From NCBI GenBank assembly GCA_031278135.1, contig JAITKY010000016.1:1-6015 (forward strand): a stretch of 6,015 nt of DNA, in the 5' to 3' direction. The notes below the pieces were generated by a model that had not been told where the DNA came from, made no database searches, and saw only the letters and a list, made by a program, of their open reading frames with translations. Positions 1-5,985 of the stretch are shown here, in pieces. The stretch comes from Prevotellaceae bacterium. GTDB taxonomy: Bacteria; Bacteroidota; Bacteroidia; Bacteroidales; UBA932. The first letter of the stretch is position 1; each line of letters starts with the position of its first letter. The translations under genes were made by a program, and so were the position numbers.

Positions 1-75
1 ATATCCAAATTCTGCCAACTGGAGATTAAAAATTTCCGAAGCGCTAATATTTTCTATTTTTCCACAATGTCTCAT
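1..75 (-). CDS. Probable N-terminal end of a divergent gene, cut by the window edge; function unknown
   Basis: Read on the minus strand, an ATG at 75-73 opens a frame of 25 codons without a stop to the window edge (begins MRHCGKIENIS, continues ASEIFNLQLAEFGY). An in-frame TGA lies four codons upstream, with no other ATG between, so this ATG is the only sensible start. A Bacteroidota-type -7 box at 117-110 would start transcription about 28 nt upstream of it, which is a fitting distance. I see no Shine-Dalgarno sequence, as is usual in this phylum. The peptide has no signal sequence or motif that I recognise, and I assign no function. A frame of this length can stay open by chance, so the case rests on the combination of start, promoter and open frame. 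Confidence 0.45.
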   Translation of the reverse strand, partial: MRHCGKIENISASEIFNLQLAEFGY

Positions 76-109
76 AAATCTATGTCAAAAAAAATTACGA
101 ATAATGATG

Positions 110-117
110 CAAAGATA
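110..117 (-). promoter_or_regulatory. Bacteroidota-type -7 promoter element for the leftward gene
   Basis: The minus strand reads TATCTTTG, an exact fit to the Bacteroidota -7 consensus TAnnTTTG, followed by CA as is common. The -33 box is poor: the best candidate is TTTATG at 141-136, 18 bp upstream. The position suits transcription of the leftward reading frame that starts at 75. Confidence 0.5.
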
Positions 118-147
118 TAAATATTTTTTTTAATACATAAAAAAATC

Positions 148-159
148 AATAGCGCTATT
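148..159. promoter_or_regulatory. Perfect 12-bp palindrome, operator candidate
   Basis: AATAGCGCTATT equals its own reverse complement. Its GC-rich core stands out in the AT-rich spacer. It lies about 45-55 bp upstream of the predicted start of the leftward transcript, a plausible place for a dimeric regulator. The core AGCGCTA recurs at 40-46, inside the leftward reading frame. That it is an operator is inference. Confidence 0.3.
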
Positions 160-190
160 TCGATATTTTTGGTACTATTTCGACATTTTT
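155..190. repeat. Tandem 16-bp direct repeat with exact 20-bp spacing
   Basis: CTATTTCGATATTTTT (155-170) and CTATTTCGACATTTTT (175-190) match at 15 of 16 positions and begin 20 bp apart, close to two helical turns, so both copies would face the same side of the DNA. The first copy overlaps the right half of the 12-bp palindrome. Such spacing is typical of tandem binding sites for a response regulator or similar factor. No regulator gene is visible in the window, so this role is inferred. Confidence 0.4.
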
Positions 191-601
191 TACATCTTAA
201 TGTTTGATATTCTTGAAATTACAGTGATTTTAATTAATATTTTTACTAAAATATCAATATCCTGATAATCAAATGAATACATGTTAATTTTTTTTTAATA
301 CTCCCGTCAAAATTGTCATAAAATATATTGAAGATTGTAATTTGTGAACAAAGAAAACCTTAAATCTCATAAAATCATATCATGCATAGTTTACAAATCG
401 TTTTTTTCATTTTAAAGTAAATCATTGAAAGTAAATCCATAAAACCACAAACAATGATGTTCAATTGTAGAGAGCATTTTAACATAATATTTGAAAGAGC
501 ATTTTTCATATAAATCACTGAACAACAATCACGAAGTATTTAATTCGTCCTGTAAACCCACAAAAAAACCATCAAAAATATGTTAAAAAACATAAAAACG
601 C

Positions 602-633
602 CTTGAATCGCCATTCCACAGACGTTACCTTTG
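602..633 (+). promoter_or_regulatory. Bacteroidota-type promoter of the large surface-protein gene
   Basis: TACCTTTG at 626-633 fits the -7 consensus TAnnTTTG and is followed by CA. CTTG at 602-605 serves as the -33 box (consensus TTTG), with a 20-bp spacer, inside the range usual for Bacteroidota. Transcription is expected to start near 638-641, giving a leader of about 75-80 nt before the start codon at 717. The site lies just before the GC content rises. Confidence 0.7.
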
Positions 634-654
634 CAGCGAGAATAAAAGAGGGTT

Positions 655-689
655 GAATACGAATCCTGATAAAAGCAGGATTCGTATTC
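655..689 (+). promoter_or_regulatory. Perfect 14-bp inverted repeat, leader hairpin or dimer-binding site
   Basis: GAATACGAATCCTG (655-668) is exactly complementary in reverse to CAGGATTCGTATTC (676-689), leaving a 7-base loop ATAAAAG. A U-G pair (654 with 690) can extend the stem by one. It lies between the predicted transcript start and the start codon, ending 27 nt before the ATG. No run of T follows it, so it is not a normal intrinsic terminator. It could protect the 5' end of the very long mRNA, act in attenuation, or be a DNA site for a dimeric regulator; the sequence does not decide between these. Confidence 0.6.
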
Positions 690-716
690 GCAAGAGAGAT
701 ATTAAGTATTATTACA

Positions 717-3700
717 ATGAGGAGAATAATTAAAATTTGTGCTTTAATTACTGTTTCGAGCATTTTGATGGGGAATAAGGTATATGCACAGCAAAAATCT
801 GTTGATGACATCGTATTTGTTATGGGCAATAAACCCGTGACGTTCGATGTCCTAAAAAACGATATATCAGTCTGCGACAGAAAACAGGCGGTTATTAAAT
901 TTGTCGAAAACCCAAAGCTGTCTTTTGGCAAGCTTTCGATAAATTCCGACAATACGTTCACATATCAGCTGTTAAAAGATATGAGTGGCGTCGAGAGCGT
1001 AGAATATTCTGTTAAGTGCGGGACAACCGAAACAAAAGCAAAAATATACTTTGTCGTATCCCGACCGCTTTCGCTGAATTATGTGGCATGTCCCACTGTA
1101 AAACTTTCAGTCGAGATGTCCGCAATACAGGGAGTAGAATATTACTGGTACAGTGTTTCTGCGGGTGGGACGCCGACCCAAAGTCCTTCGAATACATATA
1201 GTGTTACCAAAGACAATTCGGCCGTTCAGTCGTATTACGTAGAAGCGAGATATAAGGGAGCAACCTCCGGGCGTTATCAAATTTCGCTGTTGAAATCCGA
1301 CGATTGCGGAAACATTGCTCCGAAAGGTTGCGCCGTCAATGGACAGTTGCTCTTCCTTGAAGATTTCGGGGGAAACGACCCCGGCGACAACAGAATAAGC
1401 CGTAATCCATTACCGTCCTCAGTAACGACTTATACTTTTCAAGGGACAGACAAAATACATGCGAATCAATACACGCTTTTAAAATATATAGACCCGTCGT
1501 CGAACTATGCTTGGCAAAAGAATTTCAGCGACCATACTCACTCCGACAACCGTAACCGCGGATACATGTTTTTGGTAGACGCCTCCGACCTGCCGGGAAA
1601 ATTCTACGAAAAGCGCATCACCGATTTGTGTGACAATATAAACAGTCTGTATTTTTCGGTATGGGCGCTCAACGTCATACCCAGTGGATCATCGGCTGTC
1701 GACGATCCGATGTTGAAATTTGAATTAAGAGACGATAACAATAATATTATAGCGACATATCTCACTCCAAGCATTCCACGCGACAAGGCTGGGGAACCGA
1801 AATGGAGAAATTACGGTTTTGCTTTCGACCCGAAAGGATACCATTCTCTGACGCTTAGAATATACAATAACAGGAACGGTTCCAATGGCAACGACTTTGC
1901 TCTGGACGATATCGAAATACGTTTATGCGTGCCTCCTGTTACAGTAATAACCAAACTTGTCGACACGGTCTGTTACGGGACATCATATACATTCGAGGCT
2001 TCTTACGAAGACGACGGAACCTTCTCAAGTTCGGGTAAACCGCTGGAATATCAATGGCAATACAGCCCCGTAAACACGCCCGGCGCAAAATGGACTGCGG
2101 TCAACAAAGGAACCGAAAGCTCGAAAAAATTGGATACGAAATATACAATGAACAATATCAACGAATCGGACGAAGGTTACTACCGTCTGGCGGTTGCCAA
2201 CAGTTCGACAATCGATCATGAGAATTGCAGGGTCGTATCCCAACCCATACATCTTTACGTAAAAACGATAAAAGCGAACAACGATGTTGCGATAGTGACA
2301 TACAATCAGCCAAAGATCATCGATGTCCTTGCAAACGACAGTATGAAATGCTGTCCCGATTTGAAGGCGGTGAAAATTGATACCGTTGCCGGTTCGGGCT
2401 TGCGTCGAGGCAGTTTGCGTATTAATTCCGATAATACGCTGACCTATACGGCGAGAAATAACGTCTTCGGCATCGACAGCGTTGATTACACTGTCGAATA
2501 TCTCTCGGTAACAAAACGGGCGAGAGTATATATCGTCATGCCTAAACCCCTGTCGTTATATAACACCGCCTGTCCAACTACGGAAATCACCATCGGAATG
2601 GAGGCAATACCGGGCGTGCAATATTACTGGTACGACGTTCCTGTGGACGGGACGCCGTTATCTAAAAGTCCTGCCGATAGCTATTTATTTACCAAAAACA
2701 ATTCGGATGTTCAGTCGTGGTACGTAGAAGCGAGATATAAGGGCGAAAAATCTGAGCGTTATCAAATCTCGCTGTTGAAATCCGACAATTGCGGAAGCAT
2801 CAATCCAACAGGTTGCGTCGTCGACGGACAGTTGTTGTTCCGCGAAGATTTCGGGGGAAATAATGTCGGGGACAATAGAACAAGTCAAACGAAATTGCCG
2901 CCCGGTGTAACCGATTATCAATTTTTAAATAATGAAGCATTAAAACAGAATCAATATGCTCTTGTAAAATTCATAGATCCGAATTTGAATTATGCATGGC
3001 AAAAGAATTTCAGCGACCATACTCACCCCAACGATTTCAGTCGCGGATATATGTTCCTGGTCGATGCGGCTGATAATCCGGGAAAATTCTACGAAAAGCG
3101 CATAACCGGCTTATGCGACAATATAAACAGTCTGTATTTTTCGGTTTGGACTCTCAACGTCATACCCAAAAACTCATCGGCTACCGACGACCCAATGTTG
3201 AAATTTGAATTAAGAGACGATAACGATAATATTATAGCGACGTATCTCACTCCGAAAATTCCACGCGACACATTAAATCGTCCGAAATGGAGAAATTACG
3301 GTTTTGCATTCGACCCGAAAGGATTCCGGGCGCTGACGCTCAGAATATACAACAACGGGGCGGGTTCCAAGGGCAACGATTTTGCTCTGGACGATATCGA
3401 AGTACGTCTGTGCGTGCCTCCCATTACAGTAACAACCAAACTTGTCGATACGGTTTGTTACGGAACATCATATACATTCAACGCTTCTTACGAGGACGAC
3501 GGCACCTTCACAAGTTCGGGTAAACCGCTGGAATATCATTGGCAATACAGCCCCGTAAATACGCCCGACGCAAAATGGACTGCGGTCAACAAAGTAACCG
3601 AAAATTCGACAAAATTGGAAGCGAAATATACAATGAACAATATCAAAGAATCGGACACGGGTTACTACCGTCTGGCGGTCGCCAACAGTGCGACAATCGA

Positions 3701-5828
3701 TCATGAGAATTGCAGGGTAGTGTCAAAACCTGTACGTCTTTACGTAAAGACCATAAAAGCGAATAACGATGTCGCAATAGTGACATACAATCAGCCCAAA
3801 ATCATCGACGTCCTTGCAAACGACAGCATGAGATGCTGCACGGATTTGAATGCGCTGACAATAGATACCGTTGCTGGGTCGGGTTTGCGTCGCGGCAGTT
3901 TGCGTATCAATCCCGATAAGACGCTTACCTATACGGCGGGAAACAATGTCTTCGGCATCGACAGCGTTGATTACACTGTCGAATATCTCTCGGTAACGAA
4001 ACGGGCGAGAATATATATCGTCATGCCGAAACCGCTGTCGGTATATAACATTGCCTGTCCCGGAGTGAATGTCGCCATCGGAATGGAAGCAATACCGGAC
4101 GTGAAATATTACTGGTACAACGCTCCTGCGGGCGGGACGCCATTATTTCCCACGCTTGTAAATACCTGCGAGATTGTCAAAGACGATTCGGACGTTCAAT
4201 CGCTGTATGTCGAAGCGGAATATAAAGGATACTTATCTACGCGTTATCAAATATCAATATTTAAATCCGACAATTGCGGAGAGGAAAAACCGACGGGTTG
4301 CGCCATTGACGGAAGTCTACTCTTCCGTGAAGACTTCGGGGGAAACGACCATTTAGATCCAAGAATAAGTAAAACGCCATTGCCTGACAATGTTACGGAA
4401 TATAATTTTCAATCCACAACAGACCAGTTGTCCGAAAATCAGTACGCTCTTGTAAAGTATATAAACCCGCACTCGAGATACGCATGGCAAAAGAATTTCA
4501 GCGACCATACTCATCCCAACGATCTCAGTCGCGGATACATGTTCTTGGTAGATGCTTCCAAAAAGATGGGGAAATTCTACGAAACGCGCATCACCGGCTT
4601 GTGCGACAGTATCAACCGTCTGTATTTTTCGGCATGGGTATTTAATGTAATACCCGACGATAACACAACGGCTGTCGACGACCCTATGTTGAAATTTGAA
4701 TTATGGGACGATAACAATAATCTCATAGCGAGGTATCTTACATCGACGCTTCACCGCGATAAAAACGGACAAGCGAAGTGGAAAAGTTTCGGTTTCACGT
4801 TCGACCCGAAAGGATTCCGTTCCCTGACGCTCAGAATATACAACAATAAGAACGGTTCCAACGGCAACGATTTTGCTCTGGACGATATCGAAGTGCGATT
4901 ATGCGTTCCTCCCATTACGGTCGAAAGCAAATTGAACGATACTGTCTGTGACGGAGCGCCGTTTCAACTAAAGGCATCTTATACCGACAACGGTATTTTC
5001 ACCGGATCGAGCAACGAACTTGCTTACCGTTGGGAACACAGCGCCGACGGTACAAACTGGTCAATCGTCGGAAAGGATACCACCGTCACATCGACTGTCC
5101 TGCAATCGATTTATGCCGTCGCCAAATCTTCCGAAGCGAACGATGGTTACTATCGTTTTATCGTAAGCAAACCTTCGGCAATAAATAATCCCACATGTCG
5201 AATTGTTTCCGGAGTAATGTCCGTGAACGTGCTGAAAACGTACAGTGCGTCCGACATTCGCGTCATGATTGCTCCTTCAAATGCGCCTCACGCAGTATAT
5301 TTGACAAGTTTTATAGATACTTTAAATGTCGAATCAGTAAAGTGGACAAACTCCGTCAACAAATTCCCGAAATTCCTCAACGATGCAACCGGAGAGTTGG
5401 ATGCTCACGATTTCTTGCCCAAAAGTATTTATACGTTCAAATATACGACTACATCGAGATGTGGAAGTTCGTCGGCAAAGGCGTACCTCTTTGCCTCAAT
5501 CGACAAACTGCCGCTCAAAGACAATACGGAAATATTTATATGCAAAGACCTGCCCCTGAGTCAACACGTCAATCTAAACCAGATACTTGGCGTGGAAAAT
5601 AATGGAACATGGCTCTATCCCAACGATAAGGACAGTGTAATCTTCGACAACGTGAAAGTGAGTTCGATAAAATACGGCGCCTCTCATATATTCAACGCGC
5701 AAAAAGCATACTCCGAAGCCGGTACATCTTACGACTCCGCAAAAAATCCGACAAATAAAGCATTTAAATTCAGATTCGTTGCCCCAAATGGAAAGACGAT
5801 TAACTTTACGCTAATTGTCGGGAAATAA
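717..5828 (+). CDS. Giant exported modular protein: three tandem Ig-like / MAM-like jelly-roll cassettes
   Basis: A 1703-residue protein with a Sec signal peptide (basic MRRIIK, hydrophobic core, likely cleavage after VYA at residue 24). ATG 717 is chosen because the next Met (18) would destroy this signal. Three cassettes follow with the same module order. Big_9/cadherin-like Ig modules lie at about 27-115, 516-610 and 1011-1105 (DVLxND...GxLxIN...YT motifs). Short Ig-like modules with YYWY...GGTP...YVEA, resembling the CHU_C-associated Ig type, lie at 117-198, 611-693 and 1106-1188. Jelly-roll modules lie at 204-406, 699-901 and 1194-1398; DHTH, GYMFLVDA, FELxDD and GNDFALDDIE, with conserved Cys (205, 305, 404 in copy 1), recall MAM domains. 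Ig-like modules with a VC...C pair and GYYR lie at 408-515, 903-1010 and 1400-1506. The tail, 1507-1703, is unique. I see no catalytic motif, membrane anchor or recognised type IX sorting domain. An adhesive or structural role outside the inner membrane is inferred. No Shine-Dalgarno sequence is seen. Confidence 0.95.
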   Translation: MRRIIKICALITVSSILMGNKVYAQQKSVDDIVFVMGNKPVTFDVLKNDISVCDRKQAVIKFVENPKLSFGKLSINSDNTFTYQLLKDMSGVESVEYSVKCGTTETKAKIYFVVSRPLSLNYVACPTVKLSVEMSAIQGVEYYWYSVSAGGTPTQSPSNTYSVTKDNSAVQSYYVEARYKGATSGRYQISLLKSDDCGNIAPKGCAVNGQLLFLEDFGGNDPGDNRISRNPLPSSVTTYTFQGTDKIHANQYTLLKYIDPSSNYAWQKNFSDHTHSDNRNRGYMFLVDASDLPGKFYEKRITDLCDNINSLYFSVWALNVIPSGSSAVDDPMLKFELRDDNNNIIATYLTPSIPRDKAGEPKWRNYGFAFDPKGYHSLTLRIYNNRNGSNGNDFALDDIEIRLCVPPVTVITKLVDTVCYGTSYTFEASYEDDGTFSSSGKPLEYQWQYSPVNTPGAKWTAVNKGTESSKKLDTKYTMNNINESDEGYYRLAVANSSTIDHENCRVVSQPIHLYVKTIKANNDVAIVTYNQPKIIDVLANDSMKCCPDLKAVKIDTVAGSGLRRGSLRINSDNTLTYTARNNVFGIDSVDYTVEYLSVTKRARVYIVMPKPLSLYNTACPTTEITIGMEAIPGVQYYWYDVPVDGTPLSKSPADSYLFTKNNSDVQSWYVEARYKGEKSERYQISLLKSDNCGSINPTGCVVDGQLLFREDFGGNNVGDNRTSQTKLPPGVTDYQFLNNEALKQNQYALVKFIDPNLNYAWQKNFSDHTHPNDFSRGYMFLVDAADNPGKFYEKRITGLCDNINSLYFSVWTLNVIPKNSSATDDPMLKFELRDDNDNIIATYLTPKIPRDTLNRPKWRNYGFAFDPKGFRALTLRIYNNGAGSKGNDFALDDIEVRLCVPPITVTTKLVDTVCYGTSYTFNASYEDDGTFTSSGKPLEYHWQYSPVNTPDAKWTAVNKVTENSTKLEAKYTMNNIKESDTGYYRLAVANSATIDHENCRVVSKPVRLYVKTIKANNDVAIVTYNQPKIIDVLANDSMRCCTDLNALTIDTVAGSGLRRGSLRINPDKTLTYTAGNNVFGIDSVDYTVEYLSVTKRARIYIVMPKPLSVYNIACPGVNVAIGMEAIPDVKYYWYNAPAGGTPLFPTLVNTCEIVKDDSDVQSLYVEAEYKGYLSTRYQISIFKSDNCGEEKPTGCAIDGSLLFREDFGGNDHLDPRISKTPLPDNVTEYNFQSTTDQLSENQYALVKYINPHSRYAWQKNFSDHTHPNDLSRGYMFLVDASKKMGKFYETRITGLCDSINRLYFSAWVFNVIPDDNTTAVDDPMLKFELWDDNNNLIARYLTSTLHRDKNGQAKWKSFGFTFDPKGFRSLTLRIYNNKNGSNGNDFALDDIEVRLCVPPITVESKLNDTVCDGAPFQLKASYTDNGIFTGSSNELAYRWEHSADGTNWSIVGKDTTVTSTVLQSIYAVAKSSEANDGYYRFIVSKPSAINNPTCRIVSGVMSVNVLKTYSASDIRVMIAPSNAPHAVYLTSFIDTLNVESVKWTNSVNKFPKFLNDATGELDAHDFLPKSIYTFKYTTTSRCGSSSAKAYLFASIDKLPLKDNTEIFICKDLPLSQHVNLNQILGVENNGTWLYPNDKDSVIFDNVKVSSIKYGASHIFNAQKAYSEAGTSYDSAKNPTNKAFKFRFVAPNGKTINFTLIVGK
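789..2261 (+). repeat. Cassette 1 of the internal three-fold repeat (residues 25-515)
   Basis: First copy of the cassette, starting at the mature N-terminus. Its leading Big_9-like module is the odd one out: it lacks the KANNDVAIVTYNQPK opening and the CC pair shared by cassettes 2 and 3, though the DVLxND and YT landmarks remain. Its jelly-roll and closing Ig-like modules are very close to those of cassette 2. Conserved Cys 205 in this copy corresponds to Cys 700 in the next, an offset of 495 residues. Confidence 0.9.
2262..3746 (+). repeat. Cassette 2 of the internal three-fold repeat (residues 516-1010)
   Basis: Middle copy, exactly 1485 bp (495 residues). Its Big_9-like module is nearly identical to that of cassette 3; a 50-bp stretch, 2463-2512, is identical in DNA to 3948-3997. 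Its closing Ig-like module instead matches cassette 1 (TKLVDTVCYG start, DHENCRVVS end). The middle copy is therefore a mosaic: cassette-3-like at its left end and cassette-1-like at its right end. Confidence 0.9.
3747..5234 (+). repeat. Cassette 3 of the internal three-fold repeat (residues 1011-1506)
   Basis: Last copy. Its Big_9-like module matches cassette 2, while its short Ig-like module and the closing Ig-like module (VCDGAPF start, NPTCRIVSG end) are the most divergent of their kind. The jelly-roll module is two residues longer than in the other copies, apparently from one-residue insertions near the NVIP loop and near the FQSTTDQ segment. All landmark motifs (DHTH, GYMFLVDA, GNDFALDDIE, LCVPP) are intact. 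Confidence 0.9.
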
Positions 5829-5881
5829 TTGATTGAGTGTCATGTCCTGAAAAAAGTATACAGACAAAAGGAGTAAAAAGT
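5829..5881 (+). promoter_or_regulatory. Strong Shine-Dalgarno site and possible insertion-sequence end before a 10-codon frame
   Basis: AAAAGGAG at 5866-5873 lies 8 nt before the ATG at 5882, an ideal ribosome-binding site and in contrast to the large gene, which has none. TGTCATGTCCTGA at 5838-5850 begins with TG, as the ends of IS3-family elements do. The combination resembles the left end and leader of an IS3-type insertion sequence, but this is from general pattern memory and not from a match that I can show. Confidence 0.35.
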
Positions 5882-5914
5882 ATGACAAAAAGTGTAAGGA
5901 TGTACAATCGGTGA
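5882..5914 (+). pseudogene. Ten-codon frame, probably the broken start of a transposase gene
   Basis: ATG 5882 opens a frame of ten codons (MTKSVRMYNR) that ends at TGA 5912-5914. The very good ribosome-binding site shows that it was, or is, a real start. The short basic stretch followed by Y-N-R is like the first residues of IS3-family OrfA proteins, which usually go on with a helix-turn-helix. Here the frame is lost within a few bases of where the CCACAGAT-type repeat begins, as if the element were truncated. Alternatives are a small leader peptide or a chance frame. Confidence 0.3.
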
Positions 5915-5919
5915 AAAAG

Positions 5920-5985
5920 GATCCACGCAGATCGATCAAAACGATCCACAGATTTACACAGATGAATCAAAATTTGTGGATAAAA
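5920..5985. repeat. CCACAGAT-type intergenic repeat with an inverted repeat
   Basis: GATCCAC occurs at 5920-5926 and 5943-5949, each followed by CAGAT-containing sequence and then ATCAAAA. ATCCACAGATTT (5944-5955) pairs with AAATTTGTGGAT (5970-5981) over 12 bp with one G-T pair, around a 14-base loop. Sequences rich in CCACAGATT and ACACAGAT occur as dispersed intergenic repeats in many bacterial genomes, and this copy looks like one. TGTGGATAA at 5975-5983 is the exact complement of the DnaA box TTATCCACA. No T-run follows the stem on the plus strand, so it is at best a weak terminator of the large gene. Confidence 0.5.

Larger units (their letters stand above)
118..600. other. AT-rich intergenic stretch without a supported gene
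   Basis: This stretch of nearly 500 bases has very few G or C bases (by eye about a quarter) and several runs of 7-9 T or A, in sharp contrast to the large gene that follows. Only very short reading frames exist in it. Besides the palindrome and the 20-bp-spaced repeat listed separately, it holds two short direct repeats: AAAGTAAATC at 414-423 and 428-437, and AGAGCATTTT at 471-480 and 496-505. No tRNA, terminator with a T-run, or CRISPR-like array was seen. It lies between two divergent promoters and is much longer than a minimal divergent spacer needs to be. Confidence 0.7.

Noticed and set aside
454..516. A 19-20 codon plus-strand frame (starts MMFNCREHF) in the AT-rich spacer
   Set aside because: It has no ribosome-binding site, no proper promoter (the nearest -7-like box has a mismatch) and is of chance length.
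655..689. Intrinsic terminator of an upstream rightward gene
   Set aside because: No T-run follows the stem, and no rightward gene lies upstream in the window.
572..961. A 129-codon minus-strand frame overlapping the start of the large gene
   Set aside because: It covers the promoter, leader hairpin and signal peptide of a well-supported gene on the other strand, and its protein shows no recognisable motif. It is a shadow frame.
1604..3704. Paired minus-strand frames of similar sequence (about 60 and 75-78 codons) at 1604-1786/3089-3271 and 2025-2252/3468-3704
   Set aside because: Their similarity to each other is only the consequence of the three-fold repeat in the plus-strand gene; they have no promoter or start signals of their own.
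789..5234. CRISPR array or VNTR-like short repeats within the large gene
   Set aside because: The repeats are long (1485 bp), coding and in frame, with divergent synonymous positions; there are no short repeat-spacer units.
5195..5602. A 135-codon plus-strand frame inside the 3' part of the large gene
   Set aside because: It is out of frame with a gene whose own frame carries clear repeated domains, and its Arg/Cys-rich product has no domain character.
5920..5985. Replication origin, from the exact DnaA-box 9-mer and nearby AT-rich DNA
   Set aside because: There is only one exact box, it lies in a dispersed-type repeat, and no dnaA, parA/B or other origin-linked gene is visible.
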